From: Secundilactobacillus yichangensis
Lineage (GTDB): Bacteria > Bacillota > Bacilli > Lactobacillales > Lactobacillaceae
Length of the DNA stretch: 32,330 bases
Direction: 5' to 3'
Assembly (NCBI RefSeq): GCF_016861565.1
Contig: NZ_BOLK01000020.1
Location: 1 to 32,330 of the forward strand
Shown here: piece by piece, positions 1 to 7,735 of the stretch
How positions within the stretch are numbered: the first letter of the stretch is position 1
How the letters are laid out: each line of letters starts with the position of its first letter
Notes under the pieces: generated by a model
The model's input: the letters and a program-made list of their open reading frames with translations, nothing else
Database searches by the model: none
Told to the model about the DNA's origin: nothing
Position numbers and translations under genes: made by a program

Positions 1-79
1 TCGGTGAAATTCCAGATTCCACCAATTGAATACACGCTAGTTTTTCTGCCAGCGTGTATCTGGATCCTTTCTTTCCCAT
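1..79 (-). CDS. IS3-family transposase OrfA, N-terminal part (cut by window edge)
   Basis: Read on the minus strand, an ATG at 79-77 opens a frame of 26 codons that runs off the left edge. The peptide begins MGKKGSRYTLAEKLACIQLV, which resembles the helix-turn-helix start of IS3-family (IS150-like) OrfA proteins. A GAGGGAG ribosome binding site lies about 8 bases upstream, inside one arm of a long hairpin. Upstream, 109-135 matches the terminal repeat of the element at the right window edge. OrfA normally works with OrfB, often as a frameshift fusion, to make the transposase. Only the start is visible, so whether the element is complete cannot be judged. Confidence 0.6.
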   Translation of the reverse strand, partial: MGKKGSRYTLAEKLACIQLVESGISP

Positions 80-84
80 ACAAA

Positions 85-141
85 AACTCCCTCTATAGTA
101 CACAAGCTTTAATTATTTGCTTGTCTACTATAGAGGGAGTA
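85..141 (-). repeat. IS end with hairpin that covers the OrfA ribosome binding site
   Basis: ACTCCCTCTATAGTA (minus strand, from 140) pairs perfectly with TACTATAGAGGGAGT 15 bases long near 86-100. After one mismatch the inner 6 bases (ACAAGC/GCTTGT) also pair. The inner arm holds the OrfA ribosome binding site. The outer arm overlaps the terminal inverted repeat (109-135), which matches 21 of 27 positions of the repeat at 32194-32220. A transcript entering from outside would fold so that the binding site is hidden, a known way for insertion sequences to limit transposase made from read-through RNA. The function here is inferred. Confidence 0.6.
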
Positions 142-184
142 TAGCCGACAGTCATTCAACTGTTTGAGCCCTCTTTATTACTTT

Positions 185-415
185 TTAGTTAACTAACCAC
201 TTTGCTAAAGTCGGTTGATGTTTTCGTAACCATTCTGCCAGCCGGGTTCGGCTTAACCAGCGATGAAATGCCGGTGAGAGTTTTTTCAAGCTGTAGATCA
301 TCAAAACCATGAACGGAACGCCTGGGATGATTGGTAATACAAAGCCAACGATTGACCCAACTAGCCCTGTAACCATTAACGTTGACCATAGTAGTTTCGT
401 AAAAATTAATTGCAC
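185..415 (-). CDS. Small inner-membrane protein, DUF454/YbaN-like
   Basis: A 76-residue protein with a hydrophobic N-terminal half containing GFVLPIIPGVPFMVLMIYSL, then an amphipathic basic tail with SPAFHRWL. This order, a Pro/Gly-rich hairpin of two membrane segments followed by a (S)PxFHRWL motif, is the pattern of DUF454 (YbaN) proteins, whose function is unknown. I chose the GTG at 415 because AGAGGG lies 8 bases upstream. A longer frame from a TTG at 460 has no ribosome binding site. It is a single gene on the minus strand; the IS end starts only about 45 bases past its stop, so any native terminator may be lost. Confidence 0.6.
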   Translation of the reverse strand: MQLIFTKLLWSTLMVTGLVGSIVGFVLPIIPGVPFMVLMIYSLKKLSPAFHRWLSRTRLAEWLRKHQPTLAKWLVN

Positions 416-523
416 GTTATCATCCCTCTTACTTTTGATTTTAAGATAGTATATCTGCAAATCAAACGACTATCAAGAGATATACAATGAGTTAACGTAA
501 TGTTAATCATTTCGTAACACCAC

Positions 524-608
524 TTTGCTGAAACGCGTTCTCCGCGGCAGACAGCTATGTGTAAGCCAAGGGCTACCCAAATCCCAAGTTCGGACTTGGT
601 TCCTGTTA
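524..608. repeat. Palindrome family A, left half only
   Basis: Bases 524-564 are identical to 610-650 (41 bases), so this is a direct repeat with a period of 86. After the shared part the copy carries the conserved loop sequence ATCCCAAGTTCGG. The matching right arm and outer right module are missing. It looks like a truncated unit of the element at 610-735. Confidence 0.75.
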
Positions 609-609
609 T

Positions 610-735
610 TTTGCTGAAACGCGTTCTCCGCGGCAGACAGCTATGTGTAAAACAAGGGTCACCAAAATCCCAAGTTCGGGGATTTAGGTGACCCTTGTTT
701 TACACGCCGCTATCTAAACGCCGCGGTTCACGCTC
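610..735. repeat. Palindrome family A, complete copy 1
   Basis: Order of parts: outer left module with CCGCGGCAGACAGCTATG, a left arm at 645-671, a six-base loop (AAGTTC), a right arm at 678-705 that is its reverse complement with one mismatch, and an outer right module with CGCCGCTATCTAAACGCCGC. The stem is about 27 pairs. The outer modules also pair imperfectly with each other. The unit lies just past the stop of the PEPCK-like gene and could act as its transcription end, but it has no clear T-run. A related copy with a different stem is at 5251-5358. Confidence 0.75.
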
Positions 736-2435
736 TATGAGTTCCACAACTCATCCAACAACTCTTTAGCACTTTCATTCAAACTATCCTTGCTCTTATC
801 CGTACCAAGGTGGGTATAAATTTCACCCACATAGGTACCCTTATCAAAGAAGTGCTTGAATACCTTGTCGATAATCGGACGAGTTCTTTCCTCTTCTTGC
901 ACTGGCCCGAATGGGTTAGCGAAGAAGGTCGTACTCATACCGACTTCATCAGTAGTTCCTAAAGCAAACCGCTTACCTTCAATGAAGGTTGCTTTGGCTT
1001 CCTCTTCGTTTTCAAAGCGGTGAATACCGATATCTTTATCATAATTGTTTGCGTAGACCCACATATCAACGCCGTGATGACCGACCACCCGGTTATATGG
1101 ATCTGCTGGAATGATAACCCGGGCGTTCTTCCGGTCTGGGTTCAAGTAAACACCACGGTCCATGTTATTGAAGGCCACGGCCGAACTCAAATCATCCAGT
1201 CGAACGAAGGCACCAATTTCAGTTCCTTGGGCATACAGATCACCATCATCCGTTAGATTAAAACTGCCCATATCATCAAAAATCGTTTCCAGACTTAAAA
1301 TCTTGTCATCCGCAATTTCCTGCAGAGCTTCCAAAGATTCTGACTTCCCGGCACCAGAATCACCGAAGAAGACCACGTTCTTATTCTTGCCATTAGCGAA
1401 CTTAATACGAACCATTGAGCCATGAATTGGCAAACGGTTTTCATAGATCATGTGCAGGTTATGCAACGTCAAGCACATCTTCTTCATATAACCGAAGTAA
1501 GTGGTCTTATCGTTGTATGGCACTTCACCAACCCAGATGTCGTTTTCTTCATCGTGGTGATAGTGGCAAACGTCACCTTCAGTTTTTGGCAAACCAAACA
1601 GTAAAATTTCATCTGGTTTATGACCGGCAACTTCTTTAGCACTAGCAACTTCAAATAAGTTGGCCAGTGAAATCCCGCTGACGAAGTAATCACGATGGAA
1701 GTAAATGTAGCAGAGGCTTTCACCGATTTTCGCTGGGAAGCAGTACCATTCGCTGCGTGATCCATGGAACTTATCAATTGGGTTATCAGGTACCGCCGTA
1801 AATGTCCCCTCACGTTTGTTAGACGGGGTCTTCATCATCATTGGTGGCCGCAACATCAAAGTCTCCAGAAAGCGGATTGGCTTCAGTGCTTCATAGCCGT
1901 GAGGAATTGGCCAGTCAAGCGACTGCGTCAGAACACAGGCAGAAGTTCCAGCACTAACTTGACGATAGGTTTTATTACGGAAGCCCTGCAGCTTTTCTTC
2001 AACCGTCCGATAAGCTTCAATCACAACATCGTTGAATTTGTTATCCATTTGCATGAAGTTTTTCGCAGTTGCTTCGCTGCCATGCAGATTAACAACCCCA
2101 ATTCTGAGGTATGACCGGTAATATGAATACAAGTCTTCAACGCTATACAGAATTTCCTCGCGCGTGTACGTATCAAATGCATCAGGGCGATCAAGCAGCA
2201 CTGCCTTCAATGTATCGATGTAAGTTTTGGGATCAGCATCTTCAAAATCACTCCGTTGACTTTCAGCTGTATGATGACGATCCTCCAAAAATAACCGAAC
2301 GACCTCCGCGGCCTCTTTACTATTAATTAAAGTAAAGATATCAGAGATATATTTGTTCGTGTAATTAAGTACAGCGACTTCTCGATCCGGATTCATGTAT
2401 AACGCAGACGTTTCAACTTTTCCTGACTCAGTCAT
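735..2435 (-). CDS. PEP carboxykinase-like P-loop protein (PEPCK/HPr kinase superfamily)
   Basis: A soluble 566-residue protein. The P-loop FFGDSGAGKSES lies in the last third, followed by an acidic FDDMGSF stretch that fits a second nucleotide/metal motif. Proteins of this type in lactobacilli are, as I recall, labelled ATP-type phosphoenolpyruvate carboxykinase, which would convert oxaloacetate and ATP to PEP, CO2 and ADP. The P-loop is closer to the GDSGxGKSE form of HPr kinase than to the GLSGTGKT form of classical PEPCK, so the reaction is not certain. The ATG at 2435 has AAGGAG about 10 bases upstream; a longer frame from 2471 lacks a good site. It is a single gene, with a weak -10 (TACAAT) at 2483-2478. 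Confidence 0.6.
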   Translation of the reverse strand: MTESGKVETSALYMNPDREVAVLNYTNKYISDIFTLINSKEAAEVVRLFLEDRHHTAESQRSDFEDADPKTYIDTLKAVLLDRPDAFDTYTREEILYSVEDLYSYYRSYLRIGVVNLHGSEATAKNFMQMDNKFNDVVIEAYRTVEEKLQGFRNKTYRQVSAGTSACVLTQSLDWPIPHGYEALKPIRFLETLMLRPPMMMKTPSNKREGTFTAVPDNPIDKFHGSRSEWYCFPAKIGESLCYIYFHRDYFVSGISLANLFEVASAKEVAGHKPDEILLFGLPKTEGDVCHYHHDEENDIWVGEVPYNDKTTYFGYMKKMCLTLHNLHMIYENRLPIHGSMVRIKFANGKNKNVVFFGDSGAGKSESLEALQEIADDKILSLETIFDDMGSFNLTDDGDLYAQGTEIGAFVRLDDLSSAVAFNNMDRGVYLNPDRKNARVIIPADPYNRVVGHHGVDMWVYANNYDKDIGIHRFENEEEAKATFIEGKRFALGTTDEVGMSTTFFANPFGPVQEEERTRPIIDKVFKHFFDKGTYVGEIYTHLGTDKSKDSLNESAKELLDELWNS

Positions 2436-2526
2436 GTAGACAATTCTCCTTCCAATGCAACTAATTTGCATAGCTCTATTGTAGCCTAAAATGAGCCGAA
2501 CGAAAACCGAAAAATGAGAATTTAAT

Positions 2527-2568
2527 AAAAGCGATAATTTCCCGTCATATCAGGGTATTATCGCTTTT
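2527..2568 (-). terminator. Rho-independent terminator after the DHA2 exporter
   Basis: AAAAGCGATAAT pairs with ATTATCGCTTTT (12 pairs, with an inner CCC/GGG), with T-rich sequence on both strands. It lies between the stop of the exporter (2646) and the start of the PEPCK-like gene, so it should end the exporter transcript. Confidence 0.75.
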
Positions 2569-2645
2569 TAAAATTATAAAAATGAGAGATTTTTTTGAAA
2601 TATTTAGAATGAAAGATGACCTAAGTTTTTCAATTATTCACTGAA

Positions 2646-4022
2646 TTAATCTTTCGCTTTCTTATCCTTTAAACTTAAGGCCAAAACTAAACCAATAATT
2701 TCAAGAACAAAGAAGGTAATGAAAGCAATGTGGAAATTACCAAGAGTGGCTGTGGCAACGCCGCCGAGTGACAATAGAATCGTTGCTACGGCAACCCCGG
2801 TTGACCCGAGTAATTGACGCATGGTGGTAATGACCGCGGTCCCGTGAGAAACCTTTTCGTTAGGCAAGGCATCCGCACCCAAAGTAGTCGCAGGCATCAT
2901 CACAAAGGCGTTCCCGCCTTCAATCAGCATCGCTATCGGCATCATCGCCCACAATGAGAATTTACCAGGAATCAATGCCAGGATACCCCAGCCAACGAGG
3001 ATCATGGTCATCCCTATCAATAAAACCTTTTTAAACCCAATTCTGTCGGCTAATCGACCCGTTAACGGATTTAAAATACTGAGGAAGACTGCACCAGGAA
3101 CTAAGGCCATTCCTGAAATAAACGGACTGACACCTAAAATGATTTGGTAGTACAGTGGGAAAACAATTGTTACAACAATTAATGCAATGTATGACAAACC
3201 TGTCAACCACACTGATTTATTGAACTGAACAACCTTGAAAACCCGCAAATCAAGCAGCGGTTCCTTTAATCGTAATTGTCGGATCCCAAAGAATAATAAC
3301 AACAGGATGCTGACAATTAAAATAACGCTGGCCATTCCCCAGTTAACACCGGGTGTCCCAACCAAGTTGATCACGTAAAGAACCCCAATAAAACCAACTA
3401 GGCTAATCACTGACAACCAGTCAAGATGTGATGGTACTTGAGGCATGACGTTTATGATGGTCTTCAACGACAGCAAAATGACCAAAGTGATCACGATCAT
3501 GAACACAATAAATAGTCCTTGCCAAGTCGTAAACCGAAGCACGATTCCTGAAATAATTGGTCCTACGGCTAACGCTGACCCCATAACTAAACCTGCCAGT
3601 CCCATTGCACCACCACGTTCCTCACGCGGCGTGATGGTGAGCAGCACTGTTTGATAGGATGGGAACAAAATACCCACACCGATTGCTTCCAGTGCACGTC
3701 CCAATAGAACTAACGGAAAGTTTGGTGCCAGAATAATCAATAGTGTCCCAACGTCGAACATAATTAAAACGGATAAAAATAATGACTTGAAACCAATATT
3801 GCTCAGCAGCCAAGGACTAACCGGCATCATAATGCACATAATCAGCATGAAGCCAGTTGTCAGCCATTGGACTGTTGACGCAGAAATTGAAAAATATCGC
3901 ATCAACGTTGGGTAGGCAGTTGACACCGCCGATTGACTGATTGACATTGTAAAAGTCCCCATCAGCAAAGTCGTCACGAACCATAGCCGTGCGCGACCTG
4001 ATAGAGTAGTTGTTTCGCTCAT
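2646..4022 (-). CDS. DHA2-type multidrug efflux transporter (MFS, about 14 membrane segments)
   Basis: A 458-residue, very hydrophobic protein that would export drugs or toxic compounds using the proton gradient. It carries the sequence FSISASTVQWLTTGFMLIM and the RALEAIGVGILFPSYQTVLL region (motif C-like in transmembrane segment 5) typical of the DHA2/EmrB-LmrB branch. It is related to the exporter at 26972-28441. The ATG at 4022 has GGGGG 9 bases upstream, and a promoter (TTGATT-17-TATGAT) ends just upstream of it. A longer frame from 4178 would start upstream of this promoter and is not credible. The substrate cannot be told from the sequence. Confidence 0.85.
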   Translation of the reverse strand: MSETTTLSGRARLWFVTTLLMGTFTMSISQSAVSTAYPTLMRYFSISASTVQWLTTGFMLIMCIMMPVSPWLLSNIGFKSLFLSVLIMFDVGTLLIILAPNFPLVLLGRALEAIGVGILFPSYQTVLLTITPREERGGAMGLAGLVMGSALAVGPIISGIVLRFTTWQGLFIVFMIVITLVILLSLKTIINVMPQVPSHLDWLSVISLVGFIGVLYVINLVGTPGVNWGMASVILIVSILLLLFFGIRQLRLKEPLLDLRVFKVVQFNKSVWLTGLSYIALIVVTIVFPLYYQIILGVSPFISGMALVPGAVFLSILNPLTGRLADRIGFKKVLLIGMTMILVGWGILALIPGKFSLWAMMPIAMLIEGGNAFVMMPATTLGADALPNEKVSHGTAVITTMRQLLGSTGVAVATILLSLGGVATATLGNFHIAFITFFVLEIIGLVLALSLKDKKAKD

Positions 4023-4047
4023 CTTCTGATTCCCCCTTAATACCACA

Positions 4048-4076
4048 ATCATAAGCGTTATCAGGGCTAAAATCAA
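4048..4076 (-). promoter_or_regulatory. Promoter of the DHA2 exporter gene
   Basis: On the minus strand, TTGATT (4076-4071) and TATGAT (4053-4048) are separated by 17 bases. Transcription would begin near 4041, about 20 bases before the chosen start codon. Confidence 0.65.
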
Positions 4077-4161
4077 TTGTGTAAAACGCAGATTAAAACA
4101 TTGTAGAGATAAAAATCCTTTTTTACTTACTTTTAAGTCATGGTTGCCTAAACAAATCAGA

Positions 4162-4190
4162 ATAAAAAACACGACCAAATTGGCCGCGTT
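4162..4190 (-). terminator. Terminator of the yugP-like/small ORF unit
   Basis: On the minus strand, ACGCGGCCAA pairs with TTGGTCGTGT (G-T pairs included), followed by TTTTTTATT. It sits directly after the small ORF stop at 4198. Confidence 0.7.
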
Positions 4191-4197
4191 TATATAA

Positions 4198-4368
4198 TTA
4201 ACTCAAGCTGTTAATTGTGCCATCGTCAATTGCTTTTTTAATTTTCTTTGCTTCATCCAAGCGAGACTCAACAATATACTTCATTGTGACATCTTTGTCT
4301 GATTCTGCTTGCTTAAATTGTTCAGTTAAAAATTCGATTTGATCCTTTAAGTATGAAATTAAGTCCAT
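4198..4368 (-). CDS. Small helical protein of unknown function
   Basis: I do not recognise this 56-residue protein. It is rich in charged residues and predicted helical throughout (MDLISYLKDQIEFLTEQFKQ, then a KK-rich stretch), with no membrane segment or cysteine. The ATG at 4368 follows a GGTGGG that sits rather close, so the start is uncertain; an in-frame GTG lies at 4377. It begins 48 bases after the stop of the zinc peptidase on the same strand and is followed by a terminator, so the two probably share a transcript. Confidence 0.5.
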   Translation of the reverse strand: MDLISYLKDQIEFLTEQFKQAESDKDVTMKYIVESRLDEAKKIKKAIDDGTINSLS

Positions 4369-4416
4369 TTTTCCCACCAACCTTTTTATCCTACTCTCAT
4401 TATAAATCAAACCTGC

Positions 4417-5124
4417 TTAATTGTCGTCACGATTCCCTCCAAAGAGGATGATTAATCGTAGTAACTGCAAAAAAGTGGCTAATGCGGCCGCAACGTAAGT
4501 AAGTGCTGCAGCTGTCAGAACGCGCCGAACCATTGGTACTTCATCCGCAGTCAGTAGACCGCCATCGCTGAGAATCCGCAGTGCCCGGTGAGAAGCATTA
4601 AATTCAACGGGCAGTGTGACCAGTTGGAACAACAGTGCAAAGGAAAACAGGAAGATTCCAATGTGGATCAACGTCTGGTTCATTCCCATTAACACACCCA
4701 CTAAAATCAACGGGAAGGAAATGGAAGAGCCAAAATTAGCTATCGGTACAATGGCAGTCCGCAGCCTCATCGGCAGATAGTTTTGCGCATCCTGGACGGC
4801 GTGACCGCATTCATGAGCCGCCACACCAACGGCTGCAACCGATGAGGAGTTGGCTGTTGATTCAGACAGATTCAACGTCTTGTTACTTCCATTGTAGTTA
4901 TCGGTTAAATTACCAGTAATTGGGTGTACTGAAACATTATTGATCCCTGACTGCTGCAAAATGTACTCAGCAGCACTGGTTCCAGTAACGCCGCTTTGAG
5001 CACGGTAACGGTCATATTTAGCATAAGTTGAATTAACATAACCTGAAGCCGCCATTGAAAGCAGTAAACCAGCAATCACTAAAATATACGTTGGGTCAAA
5101 AAAGGAGAATATCGGTGATGTCAT
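4417..5124 (-). CDS. Membrane zinc metallopeptidase, YugP-like (Zn_peptidase_2)
   Basis: A 235-residue membrane protein. The zinc-binding motif is HECGH at residues 104-108 within VGVAAHECGHAVQ, the mark of the Zn_peptidase_2 (YugP) family. One membrane segment precedes it (residues about 10-30), and hydrophobic stretches at about 120-165 and 205-230 follow. The family is thought to be integral membrane proteases; the substrate is unknown. The ATG at 5124 has AGGAGG nearby. The gene is divergent from map; the palindrome at 5251-5358 lies between them. Confidence 0.85.
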   Translation of the reverse strand: MTSPIFSFFDPTYILVIAGLLLSMAASGYVNSTYAKYDRYRAQSGVTGTSAAEYILQQSGINNVSVHPITGNLTDNYNGSNKTLNLSESTANSSSVAAVGVAAHECGHAVQDAQNYLPMRLRTAIVPIANFGSSISFPLILVGVLMGMNQTLIHIGIFLFSFALLFQLVTLPVEFNASHRALRILSDGGLLTADEVPMVRRVLTAAALTYVAAALATFLQLLRLIILFGGNRDDN

Positions 5125-5250
5125 TGAACCCCTCCTTTGGTATTTGTATCAATATCGTTGCAGAACATTGTAGCAAGGAATTGGGATAGGGACAAGAAAC
5201 TTAATGAATGCTTAAGGTTATTGTTTTGATCTCCTACATTGCCTATTCGG

Positions 5251-5358
5251 GTTCCAGCGGACTGAGAGCTGCATGTAAGCAGGTAACGTTATAAGCCCCA
5301 AGCCCAGGGCTTATAACGTTACCTGCTTACACACCGCTCTCAAAACGTCCGCTTCCAC
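5251..5358. repeat. Palindrome family A, copy 2
   Basis: The left arm at 5275-5298 and right arm at 5307-5330 are exact reverse complements (24 pairs) around an 8-base loop. The stem sequence is unlike copy 1. The outer right part (ACACCGCTCTCAAAACGTCC) matches ACACGCCGCTATCTAAACGC of copy 1, and the outer left part (GCGGACTGAGAGCTGCATGT) matches its left module. The loop keeps the CCCAAG core. It lies between divergent genes. Confidence 0.75.
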
Positions 5359-5423
5359 ACCATCGCTTTTTGGTGTACCATTATAACTGTTGAATTTATA
5401 AAAGAACAAAGGAGCATAAATTC

Positions 5424-6215
5424 TTGATTACTATAAAATCAGAACGTGAAATTGAAATGATGCGTAAATCCGGTGCCGTTTTGGCTGGTGTACATTTGGG
5501 TCTACGCAATATTATCAAACCTGGTATTTCTAGCTGGGACATTGAAAAGTTTGCCAACAAGTACATTGAAGAACACCACGCCAAGGCCGAAGAAAAGGGC
5601 TTCGAAGGTTACAAATACGCTACCTGCGTCAGTGTTAACGACGAAGTTGCCCACGCCATTCCCCGTAAGGACCTCTTACTTAAGAATGGTGACATCGTTG
5701 CCGTTGACATGGTGGTTAACTTGGATGGCTTCATGAGTGATTCTTGCTGGACCTACGCGGTTGGTGAAATCAGTGAAGAAAAGCAGCACCTCATGGATGT
5801 TACCAAAAAAGCTCTTTATCTAGGAATCGACCAAGCCGTTGTTGGTAACCGGATCGGTGACATTGGTTACGCAATTCAGCACTACGTTGAAGATGAAAAC
5901 CACATGGGTGACGTGCGTGAATTAATCGGCCATGGTATTGGACCGACCATGCACGAAGAACCAAACGTCCCTCACTATGGTGAACCAGGCAAGGGCTTAC
6001 GTTTGCGTGAAGGCATGACCATCACCATCGAACCAATGGTCAACTTAGGTACCTGGGAAATTGCTTCTAAGCAAGTTCCTGGCGATACTTGGGAATACTA
6101 CGTTTCTGCTGATGGTACTCCTTCAGCTCAATACGAACACACTTTGGTCATCACAAAAGATGGTCCTAAGATCTTAACTTCTCAAGATCCAGTTGAAGAC
6201 GCTAAGTATCTATAA
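5424..6215 (+). CDS. map: Methionine aminopeptidase, type I
   Basis: A 263-residue cytosolic enzyme that removes the N-terminal methionine from new proteins, an essential step in most bacteria. The five metal ligands are visible: D95 and D106 (in VAVDMVV and FMSDSCW), His in GHGIGPTMHEEP, Glu in TIEPMV, and Glu in QYEHT. The 11-residue spacing of the two Asp matches the E. coli enzyme. The start is TTG at 5424, with AAAGGAG 9 bases upstream. A strong terminator follows, so it is transcribed alone. Confidence 0.95.
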   Translation: MITIKSEREIEMMRKSGAVLAGVHLGLRNIIKPGISSWDIEKFANKYIEEHHAKAEEKGFEGYKYATCVSVNDEVAHAIPRKDLLLKNGDIVAVDMVVNLDGFMSDSCWTYAVGEISEEKQHLMDVTKKALYLGIDQAVVGNRIGDIGYAIQHYVEDENHMGDVRELIGHGIGPTMHEEPNVPHYGEPGKGLRLREGMTITIEPMVNLGTWEIASKQVPGDTWEYYVSADGTPSAQYEHTLVITKDGPKILTSQDPVEDAKYL

Positions 6216-6233
6216 TACAAAAATCAGCAAATG

Positions 6234-6275
6234 AAAACGTCCCGCAGGTGGAAACAGACTTGCGGGACGTTTTTT
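6234..6275 (+). terminator. Terminator after map
   Basis: AAAACGTCCCGCA pairs with TGCGGGACGTTTT around a 14-base loop, and the right arm runs into a run of six T. Confidence 0.9.
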
Positions 6276-6316
6276 GGTATGATTGAACTATTGAATTTTA
6301 CTTAGGAGGAACCTCT

Positions 6317-7042
6317 ATGTCACTTACTAATAACACACCAGAACCACAGGTCCAGTCCCTTTTCAAACGGATTGCCGGTAACTATGACCGCATGAATAAC
6401 CTCATTTCACTTGGCACGCATAAACACTGGCGCAAGGTTGCCATGGCTAAATTAGCCGTTAAGCCTGGCAGCTTCGTGCTGGATCTCTGCTGCGGTACCG
6501 GCGACTGGACGATTGCATTAGCGAAAGCAGTCGGTCCATCCGGCCAAGTGGTTGGTCTGGACTTTAGTAAAGATATGCTGGCAGTCGCCAAGAAAAAGAT
6601 CGCGGCCGCTGGTTTGAACGACCGCGTCACGCTGGTTCAAGGCGATGCAATGGATCTTCCTTACGACAACGATCACTTCGATGTGGTCACGATTGGCTTT
6701 GGGCTGCGGAACGTGCCAGATGCCAATCAAGTATTGCGGGAAATGCACCGGGTTGTTCGACCAGGCGGTCAAGTTGCCTCCCTTGAAACCTCGCAGCCAA
6801 CCCAACCAGTTGTTAAATTGGGCTGGAAAGTATACTTCAAATTAATTCCAATGATGACAAAACTGGCGGTTCACAATTACCAAGATTATGTCTATTTAGA
6901 ACGGACCGCGGCAGAATTCGTCAACGCTAAGAAGCTAGCCGAAATGTACGCTAACGCTGGTTTTAAGCAAATTAATTACCAAACCTTCGACATGGGTGCT
7001 GCGGCTTTTCACAGCGCACGCAAATCATACACGGAAAAATAA
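6317..7042 (+). CDS. menG: Demethylmenaquinone methyltransferase (MenG/UbiE)
   Basis: A 241-residue SAM-dependent methyltransferase, catalysing the last methylation of menaquinone. Near the start is FKRIAGNYDRMNNLIS with the family's YDxMN core. The SAM-binding motif is VLDLCCGTGDW, followed by GLDFS and the post-motif FGLRNVPD that is typical of UbiE/MenG. The C-terminal YLERTAAEF and YANAGF also fit. The start ATG has AGGAGG 7 bases upstream. No other menaquinone genes are present here. The stop is one base away from that of the convergent glycosylase gene, so the two transcripts must overlap. Confidence 0.9.
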   Translation: MSLTNNTPEPQVQSLFKRIAGNYDRMNNLISLGTHKHWRKVAMAKLAVKPGSFVLDLCCGTGDWTIALAKAVGPSGQVVGLDFSKDMLAVAKKKIAAAGLNDRVTLVQGDAMDLPYDNDHFDVVTIGFGLRNVPDANQVLREMHRVVRPGGQVASLETSQPTQPVVKLGWKVYFKLIPMMTKLAVHNYQDYVYLERTAAEFVNAKKLAEMYANAGFKQINYQTFDMGAAAFHSARKSYTEK

Positions 7043-7043
7043 C

Positions 7044-7679
7044 CTATTTGGCAGTTAACCAGCCATGCGTTTCGATATTCATATCCCGCTTGCGCATACC
7101 GGAAACATAAGGATTCCCTGCCACATAGTACCGGTACGGTGCGTTCGTCTGCCCGCCGCGTTTGCTGACACCAATTCGTGCTGAGGTAATGATTTCTGCC
7201 GGGGTCAGCTTGTCTTCTAGACTAACTTCAAAGGGACTGTCATCAAGCATGGTGTTGTTCCAGTGAAGATCGGTAATGCCAAATGCCTGCATCAGCTTAC
7301 CGGGACCATTAGTGAGCTCCGAACCCATTTTCGGCCGGTTAGCCATCATAATGTCGAGACCATCTTTGGGCTCAACTCCCCGTACTAAAATCCCTTGCGG
7401 CTCACCCTCATCTTGAACCGCAATATCGAAGGCATAGTAGCCGCGGGACGTGTAAATATAGATATTACCTGGCGCGCCATACAGCGCATCGTTAGCCTTT
7501 GTTCGGCGGCCTTCATACGCGTGTGCCGCTGAGTCAGCAACACCTAAATAAGCCTCTGCTTCAACGATGTAGCCGCTAACCAATCCCTTGGGTGACTTGT
7601 AACTTAAAAGCTTCCCAAGTAAATCACGGGTAATGGTTTCAGATGGACGGCCGCTAAAAAATTCTGCCATAGTTGTCAT
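7044..7679 (-). CDS. DNA-3-methyladenine glycosylase (AAG/MPG type)
   Basis: A 211-residue base-excision repair enzyme that removes alkylated purines. It carries RDLLGKLL near the N-terminus, then the family signature IVEAEAYLG followed by DSAAHAYEGRRTKAN, GNIYIYTSRGYYA, and NGPGKLMQAFGI. The Glu of VEAEAY is the expected catalytic residue. I chose the ATG at 7679, which has GGGGAAG upstream; a second in-frame ATG lies at 7670, and a longer frame from 7742 would overlap the start of the DUF488 gene. The glycosylase and DUF488 genes are divergent. Confidence 0.9.
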   Translation of the reverse strand: MTTMAEFFSGRPSETITRDLLGKLLSYKSPKGLVSGYIVEAEAYLGVADSAAHAYEGRRTKANDALYGAPGNIYIYTSRGYYAFDIAVQDEGEPQGILVRGVEPKDGLDIMMANRPKMGSELTNGPGKLMQAFGITDLHWNNTMLDDSPFEVSLEDKLTPAEIITSARIGVSKRGGQTNAPYRYYVAGNPYVSGMRKRDMNIETHGWLTAK

Positions 7680-7735
7680 TATTTCTTCCCCTAACGTTCG
7701 TATGCTATATTTAATTATAGAAGAGGTGATACAAA

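Noticed and set aside
524-735. Direct repeat with period 86 as a possible CRISPR array
   Set aside because: There are only two copies, each repeat is 41 bases and the unit is a large palindrome; no cas genes are present.
1020-2326. Several open frames of 60-116 codons on the plus strand and one on the minus strand inside the PEPCK-like gene
   Set aside because: They lie in other frames of a well-supported gene, have no ribosome binding sites and no family features.
4023-4178. Longer N-terminus of the first DHA2 exporter
   Set aside because: The extra frame starts upstream of the promoter at 4048-4076 and would not be transcribed.
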